The notes under the pieces: model-generated | Database searches by the model: none | The model's input: the letters and a program-made list of their open reading frames with translations, nothing else | What the model was told of the DNA's origin: nothing | Program-made: the position numbers and the translations under genes | Shown: piece after piece, positions 1 through 21,619 of the stretch | Numbering within the stretch: position 1 is the stretch's first letter | How the letters are laid out: every line of letters starts with the position of its first letter | Assembly: GCA_943735955.1 (NCBI GenBank) | Contig: OX030957.1 | Coordinates: forward strand, 751,001 to 815,000 | Source: Piscicola geometra | Lineage: Eukaryota > Annelida > Clitellata > Hirudinida > Piscicolidae | DNA length: 64,000 nucleotides | Direction: 5' to 3'

Positions 1-209
1 TAGATTGTGTCCATGGTCGCTTTGTTCGCAATACATCCTGCGGTTTGCCATAGGAACATAGTCTCTTGATTTTGAGGGTAGAGCGCTATAGAAATTTATT
101 TGATTGATTGCCTGAAAGAATGAGTATAGGCTATAATTATGCTTTCAGGTTTGCTCCTTTAGCAAACCGCAGGATTTACTGCGAACAAAGCGACCATGGA
201 CACAATCTA
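1..209. repeat. Foldback (inverted-repeat) element
   Basis: Positions 1-57 and 151-209 are inverted copies: the outer 30 bases match perfectly and the rest has only a few mismatches. The spacer contains a second small inverted pair (cctgaaag / ctttcagg). The whole unit would fold into one long hairpin, as foldback or MITE-type elements do. The left boundary may lie outside the window, so no target-site duplication can be checked. Confidence 0.8.
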
Positions 210-407
210 GCTATACTGTATAGTTATCAACTTGATGACTGTTACATAAAAAAATTAATTAAACAATGTGAGGAAAGACATGTTTTCAAATTTTGATTTG
301 TCGTGTGAACTGTTAGAACTGTATCTGCTGAGAAGAAATCATTGTCATCTTCCAAAATACTAAGGACTTCATGAAGAGCGAATCTGAAAATAATTGTTTT
401 TACCATC

Positions 408-806
408 AGTATTACTGCATAGTGTCCTTAAAAAAGGACACTCAATAAAACACAGTTTTTGGAAATAATATTACATGTAAAATAAAATTTATTTTAAATA
501 AAGATATAAGAATGAATAACAATGAAATATTATTATACATTATGAATGGTAGACATTAAATAAAATTATAACTAACTTTTTTTCATGAGCCATGACAAAA
601 ACACAAAAAATTTAGTTATCGCCTTGAAAAATCAGAATATCGAAACAATCTATCAATTTCAAATCACAAAAAAATTTTTAACAAAGACTTCAGTTTATAT
701 AGGACAGGATTAGCTGCAAAGATAATAAACATAATCAAGATAACTATTATTAAAAAAACTTTTTATTGCTGTCCTTAAAAAAGGACAGTATGCGTTAATG
801 GGTTAA
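408..806. mobile_element. MITE-like element with palindromic ends
   Basis: Two near-identical palindromes, gtgtccttaaaaaaggacac near 421 and ctgtccttaaaaaaggacag near 772, lie in inverted orientation. Similarity extends outwards (actgcatagtgtcc against the complement of ggacagtatgcgtt) and inwards (tcaataaa / tttattg). The interior is AT-rich and non-coding. This is the layout of a small non-autonomous DNA transposon. The right end reads atgggttaa, which could be a TTAA target of the piggyBac type, but the left TTAA is not clear, so the family is a guess. Confidence 0.6.
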
Positions 807-1071
807 TAACCGATGAAGATGAACAAAAACGATAAAATGGGAATCGATTGAGAATCAGGGAGGATTTGATGAATCATGGAGTTCGGGGCGTTAATTTAAA
901 GCGACGACAGCGATGCTCATTCCATTCCACTTCTGTCAAGCGAGCATCTCACCAAAAAAACACTTTGAAAATCTCTTAATTAAGTGATTATTTATATTAT
1001 TTTTACCCAAAAAAATTGTTTTATATTAATATCGAAAAAAATTGAAACATACAAATATTTTATCCAAAAAA

Positions 1072-4000
1072 TCAATGAAAAATCAGCCAACCTTCGAGAT
1101 AGTTTCTCATTCTCCTGTTCTTGACCGCCTCAACTCTCCTGAGACTCACGTCGGCCCCGTACCTGAGCAGGAGGCCCACCAGCTTGAAGTTGTTCCTCGC
1201 GATGGCATTGTCTATCGGCCTGCAAAATAAGTTGACGAATAATTACCTTTTAATTTAATTATCATTAATATATCAATAATTAATAAGAAAGTTTTAAACC
1301 TTAGTTTAAAAAATTAATTGTATAGCTTTAACAATTTTCCAATTACAGTGACCTTTTAGATATCCCCAAGCTTTTTTTCGAAACTTTAAAAGTTACATTA
1401 ACCAAAACGTTAAAACCATTTTGAAAATCCGGAAAAAAGTTTTATAACCAAACCAAGGTCAAGTTTAGTATAAAAACAACTTATTTCAAAAATCCTATTT
1501 TAAATATCTTTTAAATTAGTATATTTTAAAATTCAAAGTCCTAAATTAAAAAATAAAAACAAAATATAATAAACAGAACTAAGTTCATGTTGATAAAAAA
1601 AGACAAAAAAAAGTGTATTATTAAAAATTACGCCTTTTAACTTTTCAGTAATTTTAAAACGCTTTTTTTCATAGACAAGTTTTTTGTAGATGAATGGGAA
1701 AAATTATTATTTAGAAAACTTAACTTTTATGAGCTTACTGGCCATAACAACTATATTGTAACAACAATTATAACAACTCATCGTATTATCGATTCAACTT
1801 TAGAATAGCGATGCTCAAAAAAAAAGAAAAATTCATATCCGAGCGAAATACCATCACTGATGAAAAGTCCATCTGAGTATATTCAATTAAAATTTTTATG
1901 GTGCTGAAATAATTTATTTTATATACTAAACTAATTAATCAATTATCAAAAACAATTTTTTGAAGAAAAAAAAACCTCTTATTTTTTCAGATATGTCTAT
2001 TAACCCCGAAATTCTAAATAGATAACATTCGAAGATATTCAAGAAATTCGAAGATAACTGAGAGGCTACTGTAAGTCAAGTTTGCATGATTAGACCATTC
2101 GAGATAATGTCATAAACACAAGTATGATATTTAGATCTAATTCTTATTCATTTTTATATAATCGATGCAATATTATTTTTCTATTTTATGAAATTTCATC
2201 ACGTACAAAAAATCTATAAATTATATTTTCATTATTTTCTAATTAGTGGGTTTTTTATACAATCATTTTTATCGTTTTCAGTTTTTTAAGTTTAATATTT
2301 TATTTATATTTCTATCTATATACTTTTCTCTTTTATTTCTTCATAACCCATTTATTTTCAATAATTTGACTAAACAAAAATATATTCATTAACCTAAATA
2401 AATCAAATGTAATATATACTTTTTATTCACAACTTTAATCCAGAAAAATTAGTCTAAAAATCTTTAAAAAAGCAAAATAATAAAAGCTCATCCCTGAAAA
2501 TTTTCCAAACCCTTCAGCCCTCCATGCAACCCCTAACACCACCCCCACCAACACCACCCCCACCAACACCACCATCACCACCACCTTCCCACCAACACCA
2601 CCCACCCACCCACACTACCTAGCCACCCAAACCAACCCCCACTCACCATCACCAAAACCACCCACCAACACTCACCCACCAACACCATTCACCCACCCAC
2701 ACTACCCACCCACACCACCCACCAACACCACCCACCCACCAACACCACCCACCAACACCCACCCACCAACACCACCCACCAACACCCACCCACCAACACC
2801 ACCCACCAACACCACCCACCAACACCCACCCACCAACACCACCCACCAACACCACCCACCAACACCACCCACCCACCAACACCACCCACCAACACCACCA
2901 ACCCACCAACACCACCCACCAACACCATTCACCCACCAACACCACCCACCCACACCAACCAACACCACCCACCAACACCACCCACCAACACCACCCACCA
3001 ACACCACCCACCAACACCACCCACCAACACCACCCACCAACACCACCCACCAACACCACCTACCCACCAACACCACCTACCCACCAACACCACCTACCCA
3101 CCAACACCACCCACCCACCAACACCACCCACCCACCAACACCACCCACCCACCAACACCACCCACCCACCAACACCCACCCACCAACACCACCCACCCAC
3201 CAACACCCACCCACCAACACCACCCACCCACCAACACCACCCACCAACACCACCCACCTAGTTCCATCCAGGGCTTTGGAGTTGGGCATGGCGCCGTAGG
3301 ACAGCAGCAGTTCGGTGATGGCGAGGTTGCCGTGGAGACTGGAGAGGTGGAGGGGAGTCACGCCCAGGTTGTTCTGCACGTTTGAGTTGATTTGCCCTTC
3401 TGATAAGTATCGGTAAACCAACGCCTGGTGGTGGATTTTGCAGAAGATAGCTTTTGAAACATTGTGACTTGGTCGATTGCTGTTTTGTGAATTATTTGAT
3501 TGCTGAGCGTTGAATTAGTTTTTGATTTTTGATTTTTTATATTTAATAAAATATTTCTGAATTTTCATTTATAGAAATAAAAAATATTTTGAGCTTTAAA
3601 AAAGTAAGTTCAATTTTTATCAACCTAGAAACGCATATCGAAAACAATAAATTCTGAATGTCAAAAATATTTTAGTTTCATTTTAAATCAACTAAAAGAT
3701 GTATTTTCAAATTTCAATATTCTTTTTGTATACTTTGATTTAGATATGTGCACCTATGTGTTTAGTGTTTTTTAGTATGCCATTTCGTGAGCCTTTTCAT
3801 TAATTTCAAAAGTTCAATTCTTTTTTCCTCTTTTTGTCTTTTTAGTAACTATTTTTCAAACGCATTTACAGTTTGTTTTCTTTACTGATAATTATTATTT
3901 GCTCATCGTGAATTTGTTTTCGCGTCTTTTTGCTGTACATTTCTTTCGGGGTGTTTTATAACTTTTTAAAGAATGTCTTTTTCTGTGTATTTCTAAAATG

Positions 4001-7000
4001 TCGAGTGTTATTTCCCCTCGTTAGATCGACTTTTAAAATTTAAGTGTGCTTATAAATACGCTCAAAATGCTCCTACCTACTTTACAACTTTTATAGACTT
4101 TTTAAATGTCTCAACTGGATTATTATATCAAAGTATCCGTTAGGCAAACAGTAAGCGTAGGGTAAAATTTTTATTTAAGAGAATACGTTTTTCGCAAAGT
4201 CAATTTAATGGTCTTTGAGCGGTTGAGAAGGGCATATTGCGGGAGGCTCTAGGGATCAAATCAAAAGAGTGTTATTAAGACGCCATGCCTGGCGTCCATT
4301 AAACGTCTGAGTCACTCGAGTTTGTATTTATGTGCGTGCATTTATATGTCATTTTCATTGCTTGATTTTTTATAAAAGTAAATGCCTTCTTGCACTACTC
4401 TCGTGTGCGTATAAAGTGAAATTTATTATTATTATGATTTTATCTAAAAAGGTCATTTATTAATATTTTAAAAATATTTTTTTATTGTATAAAACTAACC
4501 ATTGACTGGGACTTTGTGGCGAGATGCAGTTTAGTGTTACCGAGGCCTCTGGCACTGGTAGTGTGGTGTGGTGTAGAGGGAGGATGGAAGGAGGATGGGT
4601 GAAGGCTGTTGTTCTTCCGTTGTTTTCCTTTGCTGAACGACTTTGAAGGAGAGAAATAGAAGCCGAATTGCGGTGTTGAGTGTGGTAGAGTGGATTGCAT
4701 GTTAGTTATTTGAATAGTGTTGCTGTGTCTGTTGTTGCTGTTGTTGAAGTTATCATTGTTGATTGAACTAAAGTCGTTGCTAGTATTAAAATAGTTGTAG
4801 TTGCTGATATGATTGTTGTTGTTGTTGTTTTTGTTGGATTTATTCTTGTAGCCGTTGTTACCTTTAGATTTGAACGGAGTTGAGAGATTAGAGTTGCTGT
4901 TTTGTTCAAATGAGCAGGTCTTTAAACTATTCTTATTGCTATGTTGCTTACTGAAAGTATTATTGTTTATATTTTGATTGTTAAGGTTATTATTTAAACC
5001 ATTGAAACTGTTGTTGTTATCATCTTTATATTTTAAATAGTTGTTATTGCTGTTGTTTTGAGTCAGATTTAACATTTTATTATTATCATTTACGTTTATA
5101 TTATATTGAAGATTGTTTTCGTGAATGTTCTTATTTTCGAATTGGAATGAGTTAGAGTTGTGATAAAGATTCTGAAAAAAATGTTTAGTTTTGAGCTTTT
5201 TTCATACACCTGTGTACTTGTAATTGAAACAGCTTTTAAATTTATAGCTTAAATCAAAGTCATTATTACTTATAAGAAATCTTATGCTTTAAATTGTATT
5301 CAATAATGTGGTCTTTTGTTTGATACAAATACGAAGCTAACCTGGTTGGAGACTAGATGCAACGGCTCTGTTTCACGACTTCAAAAATAAATTGTTAAAC
5401 TTTTAACTTTAAATTTAGCAACCAAACTAAATGATAGAGTTTACAATTAATACAATAATAAAAAAGTTACTAAAAAATAATTAAGCCTTAAAACCGAATG
5501 AAGTGCTTTATAAGGTTTAGATTATTTTATTAATGAATCCTTTAACGTTCAATTCAACAAAACCATAAAGCGAAGTATATCGATAGGTTAGAAACCCGTT
5601 GATAAAAACTGTGGTTGTTCTCGCTTGGAGACCCCCGCCTTCATACAAACATATACCCATACATTTATAAGTAGTTTGATTGGCCGAGCGTTAATATATG
5701 CATGACTTTGATTGGTCACTACTTGTGAAAAAACATGACTAAAACATATATTACGCAGCTTTAAGATTAACATTTTATAGCTAACGGCACTGTTTATTTA
5801 CTAATATCAGCTGATGTATGTAAGACATGAAAATAATGATAAATAAAAGCGGCCATTTTTTTTAAATCTTTCGGTAACTATTTGATACGAGATATATCGT
5901 AAAATGAACAAGAATTATGGCTTATTTACTTCTAGAATATGACCTGAATGAAAAAGATAGAAACAATCAAAGTCGAAAAAATTTCATCGAAATGATTTAT
6001 TGCTCTAATAATTAGAGTCTAATATGCAGCATATCCTTTGCAGCTTTAACAAATTAAAATCTGTTCACAGTCGTTTGAAAATTAAGTTTTTACCACTTTA
6101 TTAAACTCGATATGATAAAAATGTAAAAATATTGTGAAATTGTTCACTAAAAAAATGTTGGCATAATATTGGTCAGAGGACTAAAAGTCATCAGCATGTT
6201 TTACTAATAAAACGTGGGTAGATGTTTCATAATTTTAAAGTATTTTCTTTTGCTTATCAGCAGTCAGAATATTTCTTCTTGGATAGTCCTGACATGTTTT
6301 ATTTTAAATCTTCTTTTTATCAATGTCAGCTACCATGATACAAAATAGGTGGTTAAATTAAGTTGATAATGGGTTTGAAAATATTATAGAACAGTGTCAT
6401 AATGTTGAAAAAAAGACCTATTTCACTGTTAGTGGGCAAGTCACTTCAAAACCCAACAGGCTATAGGCTGCTCCATTCTCTTGACTGATCTCTTTTGCTT
6501 CTGCTGGTGCACATGGAATGTGCTTGGTTTTCTTTAGCTCAAATCTCTTCTAGCCCTTTGTATTTTGTTTTTATTGAATGAGTGAGAATGAATAAGCCTT
6601 ATTCAATAAGGAAGGAACATACTCTCTCAGTGGGATGGTTTTCGAGAATAAAAACAATTGATGCACTATCTTTTACGTGAAATACTTAATAATAGGTTTT
6701 TATTACCTTCAATTAAGTTTAAACTTTTAAAAATTAAGTTTTACGTGAAATACTTAATAATTGGTAAAATAGAATATCTTAAATTTATAAGATATTTTTC
6801 ACCATATTACTAGTAAAACATTTTTAATAAATTAAAAAATATTATGTGAAATTTTTCAATAAAAAAGTTGTTGCATAATATTGGTCAGAGCACTAAATGT
6901 CATAGGCAAAATTTAAATTATTTTATTTTGCCTATTAGCATTACCACACAGCTATTTAAACATTGGAAACTTGTCTTCAATAATTGTTATGGATGTGTGC

Positions 7001-9492
7001 TTGTGTGTATGTGCATTTTATGTTTGGTGGACCAATCAAATGCATGCATACTAATCAACGCTGGGCCAATCAAACTATATGAGTATATGTTTGTATGAAG
7101 GCGGGGGTCTACAAGCGAGAGCATCCAAAACTGTTTTTAATCAAATTCATTTTACCATTATTAAAAAATGTACCGTAAAATATTATAATCTTCAGATATC
7201 GATAATTTTACACCATCACATTTTGACAAAATAATTTTTTGCGCTCTTATTCCGGACATCATTTATTTAATCGTCTATTTGAAAACTCGAATGTGTACGC
7301 CGGCCAATAAGAATTCGTTGAGACGATTCTTTCAAAATTTTCCAAGATTTTTGTATTTTACGGTAGTCATCCATTATAAAAAATTACTAAAAAGTGAGTT
7401 TAAATTTTTTTATTCAAAACTTGGTGAGTTAGATTTAAAATCATATATATTTTATCGGAATTTAAAAGTCTTTTTCATTTATCCCCTTTAAAAAATAGGA
7501 TTGAAAAAATCTTTGTTCAATATTGGTTGCTAAATCAATAGTTAGCATAATTTTAACGTTTTTGCGAGTCTATTTAAAACATTCCTTTTAGGTATGTAAA
7601 TATTTTATATACTATTCCTATGTATATATTTGTGTTTATGTGTACGCGTGTTACTGTATTCACCGTAGAGTTTTCATTAATTTATCGAAAGAAAAAATAT
7701 TTTGCGAGAGATGCACTTCAACACATTTATAAATCAATAAAAAATTATTCTTTCAAATCATTTTTATGAAACTTTTTAATCAACATTTTATGTTCATTTT
7801 AAAAGTTTTTTTAGAAGATTTTTCAATGAAGTAAGGCTGATAAAAGTTGGCTTTTCTTTTTTGGCACGGTACAATGTACATACACAATTTCTTGAATTGT
7901 CAATGTGAATAAAATATTATTTTCGAAAAATTCATTTTAGAAATCTTATCTATAAAATCCAGAATATAAGACAAGAGATTACCTCTCTCGATGCTATTAT
8001 GTTAATGAATTAACCTTCTGTATAAATAAATGTATAATTTATCAGCTCCTATGTGCCTGACTTAGATTAATAACATTTATATACAATCTAAGAATTTATA
8101 TTTTGTATACTTTAGCTTTTTTAATGGTATGAAAATGATTTTTAGATGAAATAGAGAAAGTTCTGAAACAGGTGGGCACAAAACAAAATCCTAGAATAGC
8201 AGAAAAATGAACATTTTTATTGTACAACCTTCTTTTATAACAAACGCCCTATTAGATAACCATTCTTAAACTACTTTATAATCTATATTTGTTTATTTTT
8301 GATTCAAACTATTATTAGACTCAGCTCTACATGAAGGCAGTTTATTTTATTATTAATCCTGCATTCGCTTTGAAAACGAGTCCAATAGTGAAGCTCTCAT
8401 GTAATCTCTAGCTTTTAAAATAAAAATAAAATAATTCAGCTCAAACGATCAATTTAGATTGCACCATTTAATTTTTATTTTCAAGTAGCGTCTTCCAACT
8501 TCTTTTAGGGTTAAGTGTCAAACTCGAAAAGTTCTCGAGATAAACTGAAAGTCTGAAATATAAAAATACAAAACAAAAGTCTCACCCTGTGAAGCTGAGA
8601 TTTTCTGGGAGTTGGTCGCTTGGGGAGAAGGGGCGCGAGGGACCCGGATTTTCAAACATCTGCCGCGTCTTCCAATGAGCTTCTGGCAGATCAATATTTG
8701 TTTTATTCAATTAAATACGTAATTAAATTCAATAAAACAAAATTAGTATTGGGTTTTTCTAAGAATTACAGGGACCGGTCTAAATTAATAAATTGCTTGT
8801 TTTAATGGAAGTGAAAAGTTTCATTTCGATGTCTCTTATTTAATTTAATATCCGTTCTCTAAAGTGCTTACTTTTCATTATCGATTTTCCTTTCGAATTC
8901 CGCTTAGTTCCAGTTTTGAAATTCTTCTGCTCTGAATCGGTAATGTCGCCGCTGTAGCCTCCATTGCTGAGTGTTTCAAGGTTATTGGGAAATTGACTCA
9001 AATTATGCGTGGGTCGTTTATTGGTGTTGAAATTGTTGTTGTCATTGTTGTTGTAATGCTTTATTGCTTCATTATTGGTTTTATTATTGTTAAAATAGTT
9101 GTTTTGCAGGGGGCTTGCAATTGGGTCATGCTTAGGTGTGATATAATCTGAAGTTGAGAGGTTGTAGACTGTGTTGAGGATGTTGTGGTTGTATACATTC
9201 ATGGTTGTCGATAACTTTTTGAAACTGTAGTTGTTGATCCGTTGGTTCTCGTAGTCTGAAATATTTTTAAAAAAGATTTCATTATTATAGATTTAACTCA
9301 TTTAAACTGCTGACTGCTAATTCAATTTTAATTCTGATATTTATTGATACATTCCTATCAATTATTAAATATTGCATTGACGATTAATGTCGTCCAAGAC
9401 TTACTTTTGAACAAGTCGGTACCACATTGTCCACCTCTCTCCTCTGTAATCGTGTTTCTTGGAACGGAATTCTGGTGGAGTTGTGACACTGA
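1072..9492 (-). CDS. Ankyrin-repeat protein, C-terminal exons; BCOR/BCORL1-like
   Basis: Exons, in transcript order: 9492-9405, 9255-8872, 8682-8586, 5171-4500, 3424-3258 and 1219-1072 (TGA at 1074-1072). The first part is Asn-rich low-complexity sequence. The end holds three ankyrin repeats starting at GNTKLHLATKSQ, NNLGVTPLHLSSLHGN and DGTRPIDNAIARNNF. The last three exons join in phase; for example AG plus G restores Arg in DGTR-PID. Spacing and residues (G.T.L..A, then N.G...LH, then DGTRP, then LLL.YGAD..L) match the three ankyrin repeats of BCOR/BCORL1, co-repressors that bridge BCL6-type factors to PRC1.1 (family knowledge). The phase between 8586 and 5171 does not fit, so a small exon is probably missing there. 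The BCOR C-terminal PUFD domain is not seen. The ankyrin call is firm; BCOR identity is inferred. Confidence 0.6.
2521..3257. repeat. Minisatellite (CACCCACCAACAC units) in ankyrin-gene intron
   Basis: Tandem 13- and 17-base units of the type cacccaccaacac fill the 5' part of the last intron of the ankyrin gene. On the transcribed strand each unit contains GTGGGT. The array begins exactly at the splice donor of the exon ending at 3258. The long minus-strand reading frames across it (WCWWVVLVGG runs) are products of the repeat. Confidence 0.9.
5588..7140. repeat. Inverted repeat pair enclosing degenerate direct repeats
   Basis: About 125 bases at 5605-5735 recur in inverted orientation at 7015-7140. 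Shared cores include gacccccgccttcatacaaa, tttgattggcc and a run around ttctcgcttg. Inside, about 60 bases at 6140-6200 recur directly at 6855-6915 (shared core cataatattggtcagag). This looks like a decayed, partly duplicated transposon in the intron between the exons at 8586 and 5171. No transposase is visible. Confidence 0.7.
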
Positions 9493-9499
9493 CTTAAAA

Positions 9500-11170
9500 A
9501 AATAAAAGAAAATAAAACGGTTAAAAATGTTTATATATGCATAGATAAATGAAACCAGTGATGGGGAAATTGATATGCATGGATGATAAACGTTTGATGG
9601 ATAAACGTAAGAACAGAATGTCAAGTAGTTTGACGATGGAGTGAATAAAGGAATACCAAGGTAATTGATTAATTGGCTATTCTAATTGATTCAGATACTA
9701 AATGTAAAATAAAGATGATAAAAATGTACAAATAGATTTAAATAATTGATTAACGCATTAAAGAATTTTTTCTATTAACATTGATATATTGCTTTGAAAA
9801 GAAAAATCTTTAAAAATAAATAAATCTTTTAATGATTAAACTCTAAAATTATTTAAAAACCTAGTTAGTTGCATTGTGCGTAAGGAAAACGATTTAAAAG
9901 CTGCACAAATCTTGAGAAACCCAGCAAAGGAAGACTTGATTGCTCCATTAGTATACGTCTAAGCAATACGTTACAAACCATTTGCTATATTGATTGAAGC
10001 CGATTTTAATGTTTTTGCCATTTAAAGATTTTTCATGTTATTTTATATAGGTATATTTGTATGTAATTGGTATTGTTGATGCTGTTGCTGCATCTATCGG
10101 TATGATTGTCATTTTATGCTTAGAGGTTTTCTTGGAGATTTGGAGTGCGTAATTTAGATTGATAATGAGTTTCTGGAACTCTCATGTGCTAGATATTTCT
10201 GGAAAATTCTATAAAAAATAGAAGATACACGCTAAAAGCAATTGTTTATTCGCAAAACAATAAATTAACTTATATTTTTTTCACCATTTAAAATTTTTAT
10301 TTTTATTCTTTTCACCATACGGTTTTGAAATATGTTTGATGTCAATATTTTATTTTAATCACTCACACCACTAAAGGATTTATTCTCTTTTATTACTGCC
10401 TCACCTGAGCAATCAGTTACGCCACTTAACCAACATCACCCGACCAAGTATTCAATTTCGTGTGATTATATTTGAAAAATAAATTCAAAAACTTTACATT
10501 TCAGACCTTCGAATTGAAAAACTTTTTTAGAAAAACTAAAGCCGCCGTAAAACCTTCAAATATTCATTTTGTTTCCGGGAAAGACTGTATTCATTTTGAA
10601 AAGTCATTTTTTGAAAATTATTTATTCTCAAAGGTTCTGTTACAATTTAAAACCTATTAAAAAGAATCAGAGTTTCGCACACTATGCTTCGCTTTAGTTT
10701 TATTTTTATGCCTTAATTTAATAAAAATTTTGAAATTTTCATTGTTAAATAAAATTCTGAAAATCTGAAATGCTAATCTATTTTATTTCAGACATAAAAT
10801 TTCATCACTTTGGCTCATTTCTACAATTGTAACTTCAGCCTTCCTTCATTTCTCTTGGTGCAGAACTGAAAGGCAGTTTTTCTGTTTTTTCATAGTTTTG
10901 AATAGTTTTCAAATAAGTTTTTGCTTTCAACGTTCAAATAATATTTCTTAACAAAAATGATTCATTGAAATAACTAAAAAGATTTTTAAGCAACTTTTTA
11001 TCAATTATTTGTGAAAATTTATTGGTTTTATCAAAAGCATATGAATTCGAATAAAACTCATGCAATATTAGTTTTTTAAATATTACGAAAAAGATGCCAT
11101 GAATTTATTCAAGCTATGAATATATTGCGAAAGAGAATTCGCCTTTTTATTTTTATCCTTCAAACGATGC
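9500..11170. other. AT-rich non-coding stretch, probable intron
   Basis: I see no exon, RNA gene or clear repeat here. It forms the distal part of the proposed long intron of the ankyrin/BCOR-like gene. Short open frames are AT-driven. Confidence 0.5.
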
Positions 11171-11174
11171 TGTA

Positions 11175-11291
<117 letters not shown>

Positions 11292-12899
11292 TAGAGGTCG
11301 GACCGGGTACCCGATCTGACCGGGTACCCGCGGGTACCCGCGGGACTCCCGCGGGAACGGGAATGAAAATTAATTTCGGGACGGGAAAAGTCGGGAACCG
11401 GGAATAGGTTTTCGGGACGGGAACGGGAACGGGAATCAACTTTCAAATCGGGAACGGGAAAAGACGGGAACGGGAATCAACTTTTAAATCGGGAACGGGA
11501 AAAACGGGAATGACAGTTATTGGGATTGGATTTTTTAACAATGATTTTTCAGCAAACTTCTAAGTATGAAAATCTTTATTTCATCGATACTCCGTACTTA
11601 AAATAAGTATTAAATGCAATAGAAATGTGTAACGAAGCCACCATTGCCAATGTCGAAATCTCCAACACTACATTTGAAGTTGTTATGGTGAGTCCAAAGA
11701 TTAGGGAGATTAGAACAAATGGGTGATGATGAAAACTTTTCAGATGAAATCAAAATGGTCAGTTATATTATTTTAATTTTATAAATTAATACTTTGAATT
11801 TGAATGATTAATTTCCAAATGATTGTTCAGTTGATCATTTCGACAAAAGAAAAGATGCCATTGATCTCATTCATATGACAGCATGTCTGTTGCATCCACA
11901 GTATGAAAGAATAATAGAAAAAAAGTTTGGGATAGAAAAGAAATAAATACCAAGACTTTCATTAGAGAAAATTTAAATCTATTTTGTACAGCCAGACCAA
12001 GCTGCAGTGCCGTTGAGAAAAAAAACAAATGATGGTTATTTAGACCTATTATGTTTGTTTTTATAACGAAAAAATTATAATAAAATTATAATACTAACAA
12101 ATTATACGAATGATTTTATATTTGCAGTTGTGGAGAATAAGAATGTTGTCAAAAAACATATTTCTATCATTATTGAAGAATTAATAATAATGAACGAAGA
12201 AAAAAATTCAGAAGAGGATGAATTGTACAAATATTCACAATTACGTCCCAAAAAAATCGAAGATTATAAAGATGTTTTATTTTATTGGAGTAAAATGAGC
12301 AATTTTAAAATACAACAAGAAGTAGCCAAAATTTTGTTTAGTATATCTGCAAGTTATATTCCCTGTGAACGGAATTTTTTAATATGTGGTCGTTTAACTT
12401 CAGACCCAAAATCCTCTCATTTGAAAGCTGAAACTCTTAACGGTTTAACCCGTGTGAAAAGCAATAAAGACTTGATTGAATTACTCAAAAACAATGACTA
12501 ACTTCAATACTTTCATTTCAATAAATATTTGAAATTTAAATCGTGTTTTTTTTATTTTATTAAAAGAAATATTCTCTGACTTTCAAATAATAAATTGTAA
12601 GAAATGTTAGAACTAGCAAGTTTGGGACCAGTGAAAACGGCAGCGAAAATGAATAAAAAAACAAAAAAGTTTCGGGAACGGGTCGGGACCGTGAATCGAG
12701 TTGCGGGAACGGGACGGGACGGGAATCAAAATTCTGATGTCCCATCGGGAACGGGACGGGACGGGAAAACAAATTTCGGGAACGGGACGGGACGGGAATC
12801 AAAATTCTGATGTCCCATCGGGAACGGGACGGGACGGGAAAACAAATTTCTGGAACGGGACGGGACCGGGAATGAAAAATCGTCCATGTCCGACCTCTA
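11292..12899 (+). mobile_element. hAT-family DNA transposon, internally deleted (1,608 bp)
   Basis: The element starts tagaggtcggac and ends with its exact 12-base inverse gtccgacctcta. It is flanked on both sides by the same 8 bases, gtctgtgt (11284-11291 and 12900-12907), the 8-bp duplication typical of hAT elements. Both subterminal regions carry GC-rich repeats of the type cgggacgggaacgggaa (11320-11510 and 12670-12870). Remnants of a hAT transposase lie between. The intact duplication and ends point to a fairly recent insertion, while the broken transposase means it would need a transposase from elsewhere. Confidence 0.92.
11829..12501 (+). pseudogene. hAT transposase remnant (C-terminal dimerisation domain)
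   Basis: A first piece at about 11829-11945 encodes HFDKRKDAIDLIHMTACL and LLHPQYERII, resembling the segment before the hAT dimerisation domain; it ends at a stop. After a gap, 12130-12501 reads open for 123 codons and contains DVLFYWSK, VAKILFSISASYIPCERNF and TRVKSNKDL. This is the hAT C-terminal (Dimer_Tnp_hAT) pattern of W, a hydrophobic helix, and A-S then S/C-E-R. The BED finger and most of the RNase-H-like catalytic domain are absent, so no active transposase can be made. Confidence 0.85.

Positions 12900-21619
<8,720 letters not shown>

Noticed and set aside
2649..3421. Long minus-strand Trp/Val/Gly open frames
   Set aside because: They are translations of the CACCCACCAACAC minisatellite in an intron; only 3424-3258 is exon.
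8586..8682. Reading GRRGRCLKIR as a p53-type motif
   Set aside because: That frame does not fit the phase of the upstream exon; the phase-compatible frame reads KAHWKTRQMFENPGPSRPF and shows no p53 similarity.
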